From: Trichaptum fuscoviolaceum
Lineage: Eukaryota; Basidiomycota; Agaricomycetes; Hymenochaetales; Trichaptaceae
Direction of reading: 5' to 3'
Assembly (NCBI GenBank): GCA_910574455.1
Contig: CAJSYZ010000007.1
Span: forward strand, 620,001-684,000
DNA: 64,000 nt
Program-made: the position numbers and the translations under genes
The notes under the pieces: model-generated
The model's input: the letters and a program-made list of their open reading frames with translations, nothing else
Database searches by the model: none
Told to the model about the DNA's origin: nothing
Part shown: positions 11,198 to 21,499 of the stretch, piece after piece
Position numbering within the stretch: the first letter of the stretch is position 1
How the letters are laid out: each line of letters begins with the position of its first letter

Positions 11198-11940
11198 CTA
11201 TGTCAACTCAGAACTTGATATCTGAGCTAATGGCCGTAGGCATGTAAAATATTTTCTGGATTTACAAAGTAAAGTTATATGACGCTTACAGATATCTGTT
11301 GTGTTAATCAGCAGATGGACAGAAGGTAGATTATTCTTTGCACATACCTTATTCCAAACGGCATTCGCACTCGCCAGCATGCTTCATCACTTCCTTCGGA
11401 TTTTCGTGCAATAGTGCATGGCTAATACCGTCGATCAAAGCGAAATTTAGAAACCTTCTGTGCCTCCGAGACCACTGCTTGCGTATCCACGAGTGCGTCC
11501 TGGGTTGACAGCGCAACAAGTTCCGGAAATCCTTCCTGACCAAGAGCATTTAATGCACTGCTATCAGCAACGCCAATACGATGATGGTCTATCTGATTTG
11601 CAGTGTATCCAAGCCAAGTACTTTGAACGTCCCAGCGGCTCATTCGCCTCGCCTTCAAGTCAGCCTCTGATGCAGTGTCTACCTTCGATTGAAGGTCGAA
11701 TATCCGGTTTGAGAAACGTTGAGCACTCTACTCGGGAAAAATATAACAGCTCATTCCTTCTGGCACAACGGCGTCAGGAGAGTCAAGTCCGCGAAGGAGT
11801 CCGCAGAGATAGACAATTCCGGAGATTGTCTTCGGAGAAAGATGCGCAGATAAATCAGCAGCGACCGATCCTGGGAATATGGAAATATGAGCTGTAATAG
11901 ATGAGAATTTACCTCCCAGGCTGCGTTCTCTTGGGAAACC
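11198..11940 (-). pseudogene. Alpha/beta-hydrolase C-terminal part, copy 1, frameshifted
   Basis: The minus strand encodes an alpha/beta-hydrolase-like tail: TISGIVYLCGLLRGLDSPDA, then WLGYTANQIDHHRIGV, FPELVALSTQDALVDTQAV and, in another frame, DGISHALLHENPKEVMK. The late histidine in GISHA fits the catalytic His of the fold and the Asp in STQDALVD could be the acidic member; the nucleophile elbow is not seen. The frame changes between EAQKV and the DGISHA motif and again within the GECEC stretch, so the copy cannot make the full domain. A 3' exon ending in INTTDICKRH lies after an intron near 11340. Substrate unknown. Confidence 0.6.
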
Positions 11941-12044
11941 AATGTATTGCTCTATTATGTATGCTACTGTACAAATACAAATGTCTCAATGGACAGTGTA
12001 AAAATGAAAGTGCATATAGGCGAGAAACTGAAGGATGACAATCA

Positions 12045-12905
12045 TTGATACGACCACTCATCTAGAAGGTTTTCCGCTTTCGCCTTTCCGGATTCGACCC
12101 ATGTCTTCTTTATGAGTCTTTCCTTGCAGCCATAATATATCCGGTACATTAACTTGATGGTACTCTCACTGACACCCGCCATTTGACTGATCTCCTTCCC
12201 GAGAAGGTGGCTTGTATGCGCCCCCAGCAACCGAAACGGGGGCTACGACCGTCACCAGCAAGCCTGATCACATCACCACAGATGGCCTGGAAATGGTGGG
12301 GCAGATCCAAATGGTTGCAGAAGCGGACCAACAGATCCTCGACACCTGTGGTTCGCGACGGGCTGTCAGATGAGTTTCCATCATGCGCTCCCGGCGAAAG
12401 GTTGAATACCTGCTCGAGTACCTCGTAGCACTGTCCAAGAGTCTTCTTTGAGACGCGGTTCAGGTTGCTAATCTCGCCGAACGTCTGGCGAACATGCGCC
12501 TGACGACACGCGACGAAAATGATGACTGCATCGAGGTTCTTTCTCCTCAGCAGGTTCTCTTCATAGGAACGCTTGTACAGCTGTTTTGCAATGTCGCTGA
12601 TCGTCTTCGGGAGCGAAATGCCGATCATACCAGCTCGAGATTTCGCCAAAGGCCTGCATGAGGTTTCGCTCCGATTGCGACGCCTTTCCACGGGCAGCGG
12701 CATGCTGTAGCTTGTGAACTTCGCCCGACCCACCATCGCGGAAGCCGATGACCGTGTCGAGCTGCTCCATTCCATCCCAGATAGGATCTGTAGCACGGAT
12801 GATCTCCTTCGTCATTTGCGAAGGTCTAATAGAGGCTGAGTCTCAAAGAAATGGCCAACTAGATTTGACTTACACGCCATTCACTCGTATGAAGAAACAT
12901 CATTA
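12045..12905 (-). pseudogene. SUA7: TFIIB core-domain copy 1, frameshifted
   Basis: The minus strand shows general transcription factor IIB: SEWR then an intron (GTAAGT at about 12873 to TATTAG), TFANDEGD, DPIWDGMEQLDTVIGFRDGG, the first cyclin repeat with SLPKTISDIAKQLYKR and FVACRQAHVRQTFGEI, RVSKKTLGQCYEVLEQ, and the second repeat with HLLGKEISQMAGVSESTIK. TFIIB bridges TBP and RNA polymerase II. Frames shift after FANDEGD, again at the start of SLPKTIS, and near FGCWGAH, so it is a pseudogene. The N-terminal zinc ribbon before SEWR was not found. It is duplicated at 18955-19790. Confidence 0.8.
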
Positions 12906-12916
12906 ACATGTTGACT

Positions 12917-13890
12917 GCATGTCAATACGACCGATGCGTTCTAGAATCACCTTCGCCATAAAGTTGGCAATCCTCTTATCTGCGAAAGTACCTGCATTCA
13001 TGATGATTATGTGCAGTAGTTCTCCTTGGTGTGTAGTTGCCGCAAGAATTCAATACATCCATAGATCGCATTCTGATATAAGCAGGCTTAGCGTCTTATG
13101 CAGGATTAAGACACGACTAAAAGGACTCACGCGGTTGTCAACAGTTTGACATGGTTCTCTTGCTCCAGATACGCGTTATAGCGCAACTCGATGTTGCTTT
13201 CCAGCCACAATGCGATCAAGCCCTTATTCTCTACACGTCTTATCCGTGCAAAGAAGGCTAGATAAAGTGCACCTATCATCATTGTTGATGAAGACGCCCA
13301 ACCCAGACGGAGAAGGACACCATTCCTCTCGACAGAATCGAAGAGAATGAAAAAACAAGATACGCACACGATACTTAGCGAAAAGAAAATCCCGTACCGC
13401 GCTGCGACTTTCAATCACAACTTTTTGGACCCCCATGGGGAAGAGCTGCCTTCGAAGGATAAAGGTGATGAAGAGATGTTGACTAGCGTTGACTATCCCA
13501 TTCCAGATTCGCCTGAGAGAAAGTAAACGCTAGCGCAAACTATTGCGGGCACAAGGACCAATCTCCGGAATGCATACTTGCTACAGAATAAAGGATCGGC
13601 AGATAAAGTGAAGGAGAACAGCTTTCTTGGAGAGTTATGAGAGGAAGTGTCAAGTTGGGAAGGGGAAGGCCAGAGTCCAATGGCGGTACACGTAGGTGCC
13701 ATTAGCGAGAGGAGTTGATCACCATACATTCCATTCGCACTTGTTGATAGCCAGTCCCTTATCAACGTCAGAAATCCTTGAGAAATACATATGATGTATA
13801 AGGAGGAATTGACACTGTCCCAACATCAGTTCTTGACTTGAGTTGGTATTGAAACGAATACTCACCTGTAACCGCCAGACTCAATATTCA
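12917..13890 (-). CDS. Unrecognised membrane-anchored protein, copy 1 (possibly broken)
   Basis: Not recognised. The minus strand, read with introns, contains a hydrophobic stretch (RRLVLVPAIVCASVYFLS) near the start side, a segment with VERNGVLLRLGWASS and GLIALWLESNIELRYNAYLEQ, and a final exon with VHIIIMNAGTFADKRIANFMA-like sequence. The family is unclear. Copy 2 at 19810-20740 keeps the same exons. Frame continuity between the first two exons is doubtful in both, so either may be a pseudogene. Confidence 0.35.
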
Positions 13891-15029
13891 TCTCTTCCTC
13901 ACGTAGAGCCGTCCCCACCCCGTTGCTCCGAAATCACTCCACTGCGCTGCGTTCACGGGACCTACAAGGCCTGCTATCCACCCTCCTTGTTGCTATTGCT
14001 ACTTTGTCCCTTTGGCCTCTCACGTCGACAGGCCAGTCCCGGTTGGAGCATCGACCAGAGCTTAGTGATATTGACAGTCGAGCATTGTCTTATCCAAAGT
14101 TGTTTCAGCTGTTCATGAAAGATTGCACTTATAGAGAAGTCAAGCGGTAGCAGGGGTGAGGAGAACAAAAGTCACCACTGGCAGTCGCAAGGAGATGTAC
14201 TTAACTCGGATCCTGCCGAGTCTCAGCCATTTGCTTCCGGCGACCTCAAGTTTGTTTCGTTCCTCCGTCCTTGCAAATGCCACTTATACTTTATAGACTT
14301 GGCCATTTTTCATGTCCAAAATTTGTTGGAAGAGACTCACTCCGACGGATCATCCCCAAGTCAAGCAATGACATGTCGTTGAACTTCCGGATCTAAACCA
14401 GTTCACCAATCCTCGAAGACTAATCTGCAACGATGGCATTCAAGGAGTCTTGCACCGCAGGCCTGAATCTACTAGTCTTCTACATCCCAAAGTCATCTCT
14501 GACATTGGACTGTGTGTGTTTGGAGTTGACAGGCTGGACTTGGAGGATTCTGTACCAATTGGAAGGTGAGTAAATGTCTTTACTTCCCTAAATTTGACCA
14601 TGGATTGCTAATTTCTCGTCCAAGCAGGGATATCTAATGATACATTTTGCACAAAACTGAAGCTGAGGTGAAGTTACAGTGTTAAATACGTCTATACCAG
14701 AGCTGCAACCGGTGACCGGCCTCACATTGGGCACGCACTCCATAAATCGAAGATCAGTTTGCTCCTGCCTCCTTCTACGAGGCTGTTCCTCCCTTTCTCT
14801 TCAGTATCGCTATGCTATGTCCCAGTCTCGAGACCTGTGCTATGTACAAGGTTCACGTCTGCCATCTTGGACCTTCGTTCATATTGACAGATTGACGCTC
14901 GTGCCTATTCTTAGCCCCTTCATTCTTGAATAGCTTAATACTGGTAAATCCTTCGACAACATATGTCTTTTTGTCGTCTATGTTTCAAGAATATGGCTTT
15001 GTCTAACCAGTATGTCGAGCAGGCTTTCA
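13891..15029. other. Intergenic, with one exon-like stretch
   Basis: Mostly no gene. One plus-strand run at about 14432-14566 reads like an exon (DGIQGVLHRRPESTSLLHPK, then VISDIGLCVFGVDRLDLED) followed by a GTGAGT donor. I cannot assign it; it may be another captured gene scrap. Confidence 0.3.
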
Positions 15030-17375
15030 TCACAGGCCTCCTTGTGTTCTCTTTTTCCTGGATATTCCATGAGCATCGTGGCATCTCCACGCTGTGCGGT
15101 TAGGGTGTTCATCTCGGATGCTGTACTGTACCGAGAAGCGCTGTCCCACCTGCCGACGGACACGAGGCTATAAACCACTGCACGCCTTGCGCCGCCCTAC
15201 TCTCTTCCTTCCTCCTACCACCACCATCGAGAATGTCGACGACACGCGTATCCCGTACATCTCGCATTCGTGTCCAGAGCGACACTGTGCTCGGAACAGC
15301 ACACATACTCGCGCAGCTCGTCAAGGATGTGACAGATATTGCCAAGGTTCCCTTTGCCTCGGAGGCCGCCTCACTAGTGCTGTCATTGCTGGAAATTGCC
15401 AAGGTGAGTTGAATCAGAGTCTATATATTTCTTCGCGTCATAAGTAGTTTATAGGGAGTCAAGGACAACAATGACGCCCGCGTGCGCCTGGTTACCACTG
15501 CGGCAACCTATCTCATCAAGCTCGGACCTATTCTTAATAATCAAGATTCGTCAGAGGACATTCCTCCAGAGTTAAGGCTCCAACTAGAGGATTTTCTACA
15601 GTGAGCTGCCCAGATTCTCATGAGGCCATCATCTTTTAAGAACTACGTACTAGTGCATTGATTGAACTGAAAAATGACTTGGAGAGGATGAAGAAGCAAA
15701 ACTTTTGGAAGCGAGTCTTCGGAAAAGACCATATTTCCACGACACTTCAAGACCGCAAGGATGCTCTGCAGGCTACTTATAATGCGCTACAGGTATGTAT
15801 TAGATGTTGAATATATGAAAAGCACACTATTATGTTAATACGTTGCCCAGATGTGGACAAATGTCAATACATATGCCTTGGTTCGAAAGTCTGCGAAAGA
15901 ACCGGACGCCGATGATGGTGTAAGTCAACTCGATCCCGTATGTTGTCACATTTTAATGGGCTATACCTAGATTCTTCGATTCGACCAATCCCAAGTAGTA
16001 CTTAAAGCCACACTTACAGTAAAGAGCGGTTTCTTTTCTAAGCTTGAGCTTGGTGAACTCCGTGCCAATGGCGATCGTCAGCCAGTTCTCGTGAAGCGTT
16101 TTACGAACAAGACAGTAAGAATGATACCGACTTAGGTGGAACGTTCTAACTTGTCTCACAGGAACGCGATGACGAGGCGAAGAAGTGGCGAAAGCTCTGG
16201 TATTTTGGCTTTCTTGCTTCTCGATCTTGCCTAACATCTTTAGCAGGCACGCAAATCTCCCGCAGCTGGCTGGATGTTCAAACGACCGATCAGCCAAGCA
16301 GTTTATCCTTTTCCACGATACATATCTTACATCTCAGACGGCGGAAATACGCAGCTTAGCCGCATATGTTTTGGAGTTTTCTAGAACGCATGATGTCTTT
16401 TCTTTGGCCAACACGCTGACTGATTTTGTGAGTATATTCTTCAACTGAGCGAAGCAAATGGTTGTGATCTGGATGACAAACAGGCCAATGATGCTATTGT
16501 GAGTGACGTGTTGAAGTCCCTCGCTTCTGCTCAACGTGCTATAGTCAGCGATCAGACATATACAGGCAATGCTGAATTACGATGAGGATGAGACCGCTCG
16601 GCTTGCTAGGGTAAGCAATACTTGTTCCCGACATGTCTATTTCGCTCAAAATGGTTTGCGAGCAGATCACGAAGTATACTTTGGGTGGTGACGGGCAAGT
16701 CGTTGTTACTCCCCCACTTCAATCTTTAGCCAAGTTCGGTGGTGGTGTCCGGAATAGTGTATATAGCAGTCTATTTCCAGCATATGTACGCGATCAGATT
16801 TGCTGCATCTCTGACTCTGACATTGAACTAACTAGGGCACGAGCGAGGCTGCCATGCGGCGCTATTTTGCGCAGCTTGACGACATGCCCACACATGCTAC
16901 GCTCACGGAGGTGCTTGATAGTGAGCAACTCGACAAATGGGCGGTACTGGAGATTCTCAGGGTTCAACTTCGAAGAACGCCTACCGGATTGGAGAAGCCA
17001 CAGCAATACTTCTTGCCGGAAACACGATCGGCATGGGCTGACTACTCCGTCGACATCGAACCAGGCGACTTTGGCGTGCTCGTTCCTGGAGAAAGAGAGG
17101 AGTACGCTTTCCGACGAGTAGACAACTCCGCGGCGAACAATTCTGCTCTGTTTCAGTATCAGTCATGGCATTCGTTGTCTGACCGCAATTATGTTGACTT
17201 CGACGAAGTCTGTGAGCAGCCAATCACGTACGTCATAGACTTTGCCTAGCTTTTCTGCTGACGTCATAGATGATGCAGATGGAAACTCGATCGGATGACA
17301 GATGGCTGCTTTTTCAGTCACCAACACAATCAAAATCTGACACGCGCTGTCTATCGGTCAAAGCGATTTCTTGAA
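15030..17375. repeat. Right arm of large inverted repeat
   Basis: Reverse complement of 1-2346; see the left arm. It starts near GGCTTTCATCACAGGCC and includes the promoter and most exons of copy B. Confidence 0.8.
15168..15175 (+). promoter_or_regulatory. TATA-like box of copy B
   Basis: CTATAAAC about 58 bp before the ATG at 15233, identical in sequence and similar in spacing to copy A. Confidence 0.45.
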
Positions 17376-17890
17376 CTGAGTGCTCCCAAAGACTGCAGCG
17401 AGGATAAGCTGATCTTCGGTGCGTTTATCTCTGTGCTGTGCTGTTGCAGGTCTGATCCCAGTCATGCCAGTCGTCAGCGTTCAGCGCAACCGCAAGTATC
17501 AATATGCTCTCCGACACGAATCAATAGGAGAGATCCCGGCCTCGGACGTCTACGCCAGTCTACCAGACTGGAACTCAGACGAACTACTATTCACGCACTG
17601 CGCTCCTGGCCTCTGTCCCGATTTCTGCGATCATCCTCTCGATAGGCGAGTCAGCATTGAGGAATATGAGTGAGTCGTTAGTAAATGCACCGTCATACGA
17701 CTCATTAGCTTCTTTCAGTGAGTATATGCTCATCGAATACGTCACTGTCCCGCTTGCGAAACGCACCACGAATCTCGATACACCTGCGGAAAAGTCTCGT
17801 GAGCTCTGGGCGCCGAGATTCAAGGAATATGAGTCAATCATTCCGCGACGGGACGAGGCTGAGAAGCGCTTTCAAGCGGAATGGCCTTAA
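15233..17890 (+). CDS. MLKL-N-terminal-like/kinase-like protein, copy B (complete)
   Basis: Fourteen exons joined by GT-AG introns give an unbroken frame of 659 residues: 15233-15403, 15455-15600, 15654-15792, 15851-15919, 15971-16114, 16162-16199, 16247-16427, 16484-16498, 16566-16610, 16666-16785, 16836-17227, 17279-17418, 17462-17669, 17719-17890. Residues 1-175 form a helical domain (KVPFASEAASLVLSLLEIAK, WKRVFGKDHI) of the type that agaricomycetes share with the MLKL four-helix bundle. Residues about 176-300 look like a kinase N-lobe: GELRANGDRQPVLVKRF with a possible VLVK lysine, then LWHANLPQLAGCS and FILFHD. No HRD or DFG motif is seen, so it is probably a pseudokinase. The C-terminal 250 residues are unrecognised. 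By analogy it could act in regulated cell death or heterokaryon defence; that is inference. Confidence 0.7.
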
Positions 17891-18109
17891 CTTCTGACTT
17901 TGCTTGCATTGAACATGACTTCCTCCTCTGGACCATCGCATTCATCGAGTTTGCCAAGCTTCATCCGATTGGTTTTCACGAGTCTAATGCACTATCCTTG
18001 CATTAACGCTCAACAATGATGTGCATAATAAGCCATGACAGCCCTATGCAACTCAGCTTGATATCTTAGCTAAAGACAGTAGCCATGGACGATGTACGTT
18101 TTCTAATCT

Positions 18110-18775
18110 ACAAAGCAGAACTTATACAACGCTCGCAGATATCTGTTGTGTTAATCCGTGGGTGACAAGAAGGTGAATAATTCTTTGCGCATGCCTTACT
18201 CCAGACCACATTTGCTAACTCGCCAACATACTTCATCACTTCCTCCGGATTTTCGTGGAATGGTGCGTGGTTAATTCAGTCCATCAGAGCAACTTTCACA
18301 TTTGTGAAAACTTTCTGTGCCTCCGAGACCACTGCTTGCGTATCCACGAGTGCGTCCTGGGTTGACAGCGGAACAAGTACCGGGAATCCTTCCTGACCAA
18401 GAGCATTTAATGCACTGATATCAGCAACGCCAATACGATGATGGTCTATCTGATTTGCAGTGTATCCAAGCCAAGTACTTTGAACGTCCCAGCGGCGCAA
18501 TCGCCTCGCCTTCAAGTCAGCCTATGATGCAGCGTCTACCTCCGATTGAAGGTCGAATATCCGGTTTGAGAAACGTTGAGCACTCTACTCGGGGTAAATA
18601 GAACAGCTCATTCCTTCTGGCACAATGGCGTCAGGAGAGTCAAGTCCGCGAAGGAGTCCGCAGAGATAGACAATTCCGGAGATTGTCTTCGGAGAAAGAT
18701 GCGCAGTTGAATCAGCTCAAACTGATCCTGGGAATGGAACTAATGGGCTAAGAGACTGTCTTGAATAACGAGATT
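18110..18775 (-). pseudogene. Alpha/beta-hydrolase C-terminal part, copy 2, nonsense
   Basis: Same protein as copy 1, with better-preserved reading: WLGYTANQIDHHRIGVADIS, FPVLVPLSTQDALVDTQAV, EAQKVFTNVKVALMD, then TGA where copy 1 encodes glycine, followed in frame by INHAPFHENPEEVMKYVGEL. A single nonsense codon therefore removes the catalytic-His tail here, whereas copy 1 carries frameshifts, so the two copies decayed independently. Upstream exons are weak and the nucleophile motif was not found. Confidence 0.6.
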
Positions 18776-18954
18776 TTACATCCCAGGCTCCTGTTCAACG
18801 AATACGCAAACTTATGATTATGTTTCAACTCTGGTCTGCGCTCTCTTCGGAAACCAATGAATTGCTCTATTATGAATGCTACTGTCTCAATGGACAGTGG
18901 AAAAGTGAAAGAACATATAAGCGAGAAACTGAAGGATGAGAATCGTCGATACGA

Positions 18955-19790
18955 CCACTCATCTGAAAGGCTTTCCGCTTTCGCATTTCCGGATTCGACC
19001 CATGTCTTCTTTATGAGTCTTTCCTTGCAGCCATAATATATCCGGTACATTAACATGACCGTACTCTCACTCACACCCGCCACTTGACTGATCTCCATCC
19101 CGTGAAGGTAGCTTGTAAAGTAGATTGCGCCCCAGCAACCGAAACGGGGCTACGTCCGTCACCAACGGACTGGGCACGGGCAAGCCTGATCACTTTACCA
19201 CAGATGGCGTAGATCCAAATGGTTGCAGAAGCGGACCAACAGGTCCTCGGCGCCTGTGGCTCGCGACGGGCTGGCGGCTGAATTCCTATCATGCGCTCCC
19301 GGCGAAAGGTTGAAGGCCAGCTCGAGTGCCTTGTAGCACTGTCCAAGTGTCGTCTTTGAGACGCGGGTCAGGTTGCTAATCTCGCCGAACGTCCGGGGAA
19401 CATGCGCCTGACGACACGCGACGAAAATGAGGACTGCATCGAGGTTCTTTCTCCTCAGCAGGTTCTCTTCATAGGAACGCTTGTACAGCTGTTTTGCAAT
19501 GTCGCTGATCGTCTTCGGGAGCGAAAGCCGATCGCACCAGCTCGAGATTTCGCCAAAGGCCTGCATGAGGTTTCGCTCCGATTGCGACGCCTTTCCACGG
19601 GCAGCAGCATGCCGTAGCTTGCGGGCTTCGTTCGACCCACCATCGCGGAAACCGATGACCGTGTCGAGCTGGTCCATTCCATCCCAGAGAGAATCACTAG
19701 CACGGATCGTCTCCTTCGTCATTTGCGAAGGTCTAATAGAGGCTGAGTCTTAAGGAAATGACTAACCATATTTCACTTACACGCCATTCA
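18955..19790 (-). pseudogene. SUA7: TFIIB core-domain copy 2, frameshifted
   Basis: Minus strand, paralogous to copy 1 but with a longer continuous frame (19195-19722): DSLWDGMDQLDTVIGFRDGG, ISSWCDRLSLPKTISDIAKQ, FVACRQAHVPRTFGEISNLT, RVSKTTLGQCYKALELAFNL and EDLLVRFCNHLDL. The second cyclin repeat continues in other frames with DGRSPVSVAGA and IYFTSYLHGMEISQVAGV. As in copy 1, the frame is lost right after TFANDEGDDP (here followed by TAG), so that lesion may predate the duplication. Loss of frame after NHLDL is specific to this copy. Confidence 0.8.
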
Positions 19791-19809
19791 CTCTTATGAA
19801 GAAACATCA

Positions 19810-20740
19810 TTAACATGTTGACTGCATGTCAATACGACCGATGCATTCTAGAATCACCTTCGCCATGAAGTTGGCAATCCTCTTATCTGCGAAAGTACCT
19901 GCATTTACGATGATTATGTGCGGTAAGTTCACCTTGGTGTGAAGTTGCCGCATGAATTCAATACATTGTTCTGATATAAGCGTCTTGTGCAGGATTAAGA
20001 CACGACTGAAAAGACTTACGCGGACGACAACAGGTTGACATGGTTCTCTTGCTTCAGATACGCGTTAAAGCGGCTTTCCAGCCACAATGCGATAAAGCCC
20101 TTATTCTCAACACTTCTTATCCGAGCAAAGCAGGCTGGATAATATCATGATGCACCTATCCTCATTGTTGATGAAGACGCCGAACCCAGACGGAGAAGGA
20201 CACCATTCCTCTCGACAGGTTCGAAGGGAATGAAAAGACAAGATCTGCGAACGATAATTAGCGAAAAGAAAATCCCGTACCGCGCTGACAATTTCAATCG
20301 CAACCCTTCGGACCCATGGGGCAGAGCTGTCTTCGAAGGATAAAAGGGACGTGATGAAGAGGTGTTGACTACCGTTGACGTTCCCATTCCAGCACCGTCT
20401 GAGAGAAAGTAAACGCTGGCGCAAAATATTGCAGGTACAAGGACCAGTTTCCGGAATGCATACATGCTACAGAATGCAGAAGGATGGGCGGATTAGGTGA
20501 AAGAGTGTAGCTTCCTCGAATGCCAGTCCAATGGCCGTACACGTCGGTGCCATTTGCAAGATAAGTTGACCACCATACATTCCACTCGCACTTGTTGGTA
20601 GCGAGTCCCTTATCAACGTAAAGAATCCTCGAGAAATACATATGATGTATGATAAGTAATTGACAGACTATCCCAGTGTCAGTTCTTGACTTAAGATGGT
20701 ATTGAAACGAATACTCACCAGTAGCCGCCAGACTCAACAT
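19810..20740 (-). CDS. Unrecognised membrane-anchored protein, copy 2 (possibly broken)
   Basis: Paralogue of 12917-13890. It shows FRKLVLVPAIFCASVYFLSD as a likely signal anchor, VERNGVLLRLGSASS, and a final exon with FMRQLHTKVNLPHIIIVNAG and ADKRIANFMAKVILECIGR ending at TAA near 19813. An upstream exon starts MLSLAATG near 20740 and includes the sequence KCEWNVWWSTYLANGTDVYG. The family is unknown; the arrangement suggests a type II membrane protein of the secretory pathway. Integrity is uncertain. Confidence 0.35.
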
Positions 20741-20744
20741 ACAT

Positions 20745-21260
20745 TAGGGCCCGCTCGGTATCGCGGGTTAGCTAGCCACCGGGAACAATATGGCAGATGG
20801 GAAATTTGATTAACCTATGCTCCGATCGTAATCACCAACTACGCACCAGACATTGCTCGGTAACATAGTTTAACCTTACTTTGCGTGACACATCAGGGAA
20901 ACTACTTTTTGCTTAAGGCGACTGACGCGTCCTGACGCTGCCTTAAATGGACTGAAGGGTTGCTATGCCTGTCTGAAATCTACTGATATGTTGCTATGCC
21001 TGTCTGAAATCAACTGATGGCCTGAACACACTGAAATAAGCCAATTTTCAGGACACACTCAGTACGTCAGTACATCAGGAGGTCAGTCAAGCATAAGTAA
21101 AGACTAAGTACAAGCATGTACAATTCAAATGTCATAGTAAGTACAAATCAGTACACCAGTAATTCAGTACGCCAGTATTGTAGGCTGCGCGCTGCTTTCC
21201 TCTCGCCTTCGCTGATAAGGATGTTCATGCTTTTCGTTGTTGGCTGAGCGACTCAAGCAC
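20745..21260. repeat. Repeat-derived spacer with 31-bp tandem repeat
   Basis: AT-rich non-coding sequence. A 31-bp unit beginning GTTGCTATGCCTGTCTGAAA is repeated head to tail at 20959 and 20990. Further on, CAGTA/CAGTC-type short repeats run to about 21180. The stretch around CATCAGGGAAACTACTTTTT resembles, in reverse orientation, the leader of the Myb/SANT-like gene near 59040-59070, so both may derive from one repeat family. Confidence 0.45.
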
Positions 21261-21499
21261 ATTTGCCTTGTGCGCTTCGAGAATTGTCCGACTTCCGCCC
21301 AAGTGGCATATTCTTCCTGACGCCTGAAACAATTGTCAAACATAAATTCCAGAGTTCTTACTACGGGTTTTCGGAGGACTCGGACATACTATTTTCAATC
21401 TGTTCCGAAAGCAATTTCTCTCTTGTCCGATTGCGCACGTTCTGATCATTTTCCCTCAAGGTCCATGTTCTTGAATTACCCTCCACCTTGAATGGTCCG
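21261..21499. other. Unassigned spacer
   Basis: I see no supported gene here; it lies next to the 3' end of the histidine kinase remnant. Confidence 0.3.

Larger units (their letters stand above)
10379..13882. repeat. 3.5 kb segmental direct repeat, copy 1
   Basis: About 3.5 kb that aligns to 17223-20744 in the same orientation, with many substitutions and small indels (for example CTCCGAGACCACTGCTTGCG at about 11464 and 18321). Content: 3' end of the MLKL-type gene, alpha/beta-hydrolase, TFIIB and a membrane protein. The offset is about 6.85 kb. Confidence 0.85.
17223..20744. repeat. 3.5 kb segmental direct repeat, copy 2
   Basis: Partner of 10379-13882. This copy is attached to the complete MLKL-type gene B, so it probably keeps the ancestral left junction, while copy 1 is fused to kinesin sequence. 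Confidence 0.85.

Noticed and set aside
12149..12796. 215-residue minus-strand ORF as one intact protein
   Set aside because: Only its middle matches TFIIB; both ends are out-of-frame translations of TFIIB sequence, so it is a frameshifted copy and not a new gene.
14432..14566. Exon of an RNA polymerase subunit
   Set aside because: The similarity of VISDIGLCV to a polymerase III subunit was too short to support a call; left unassigned.
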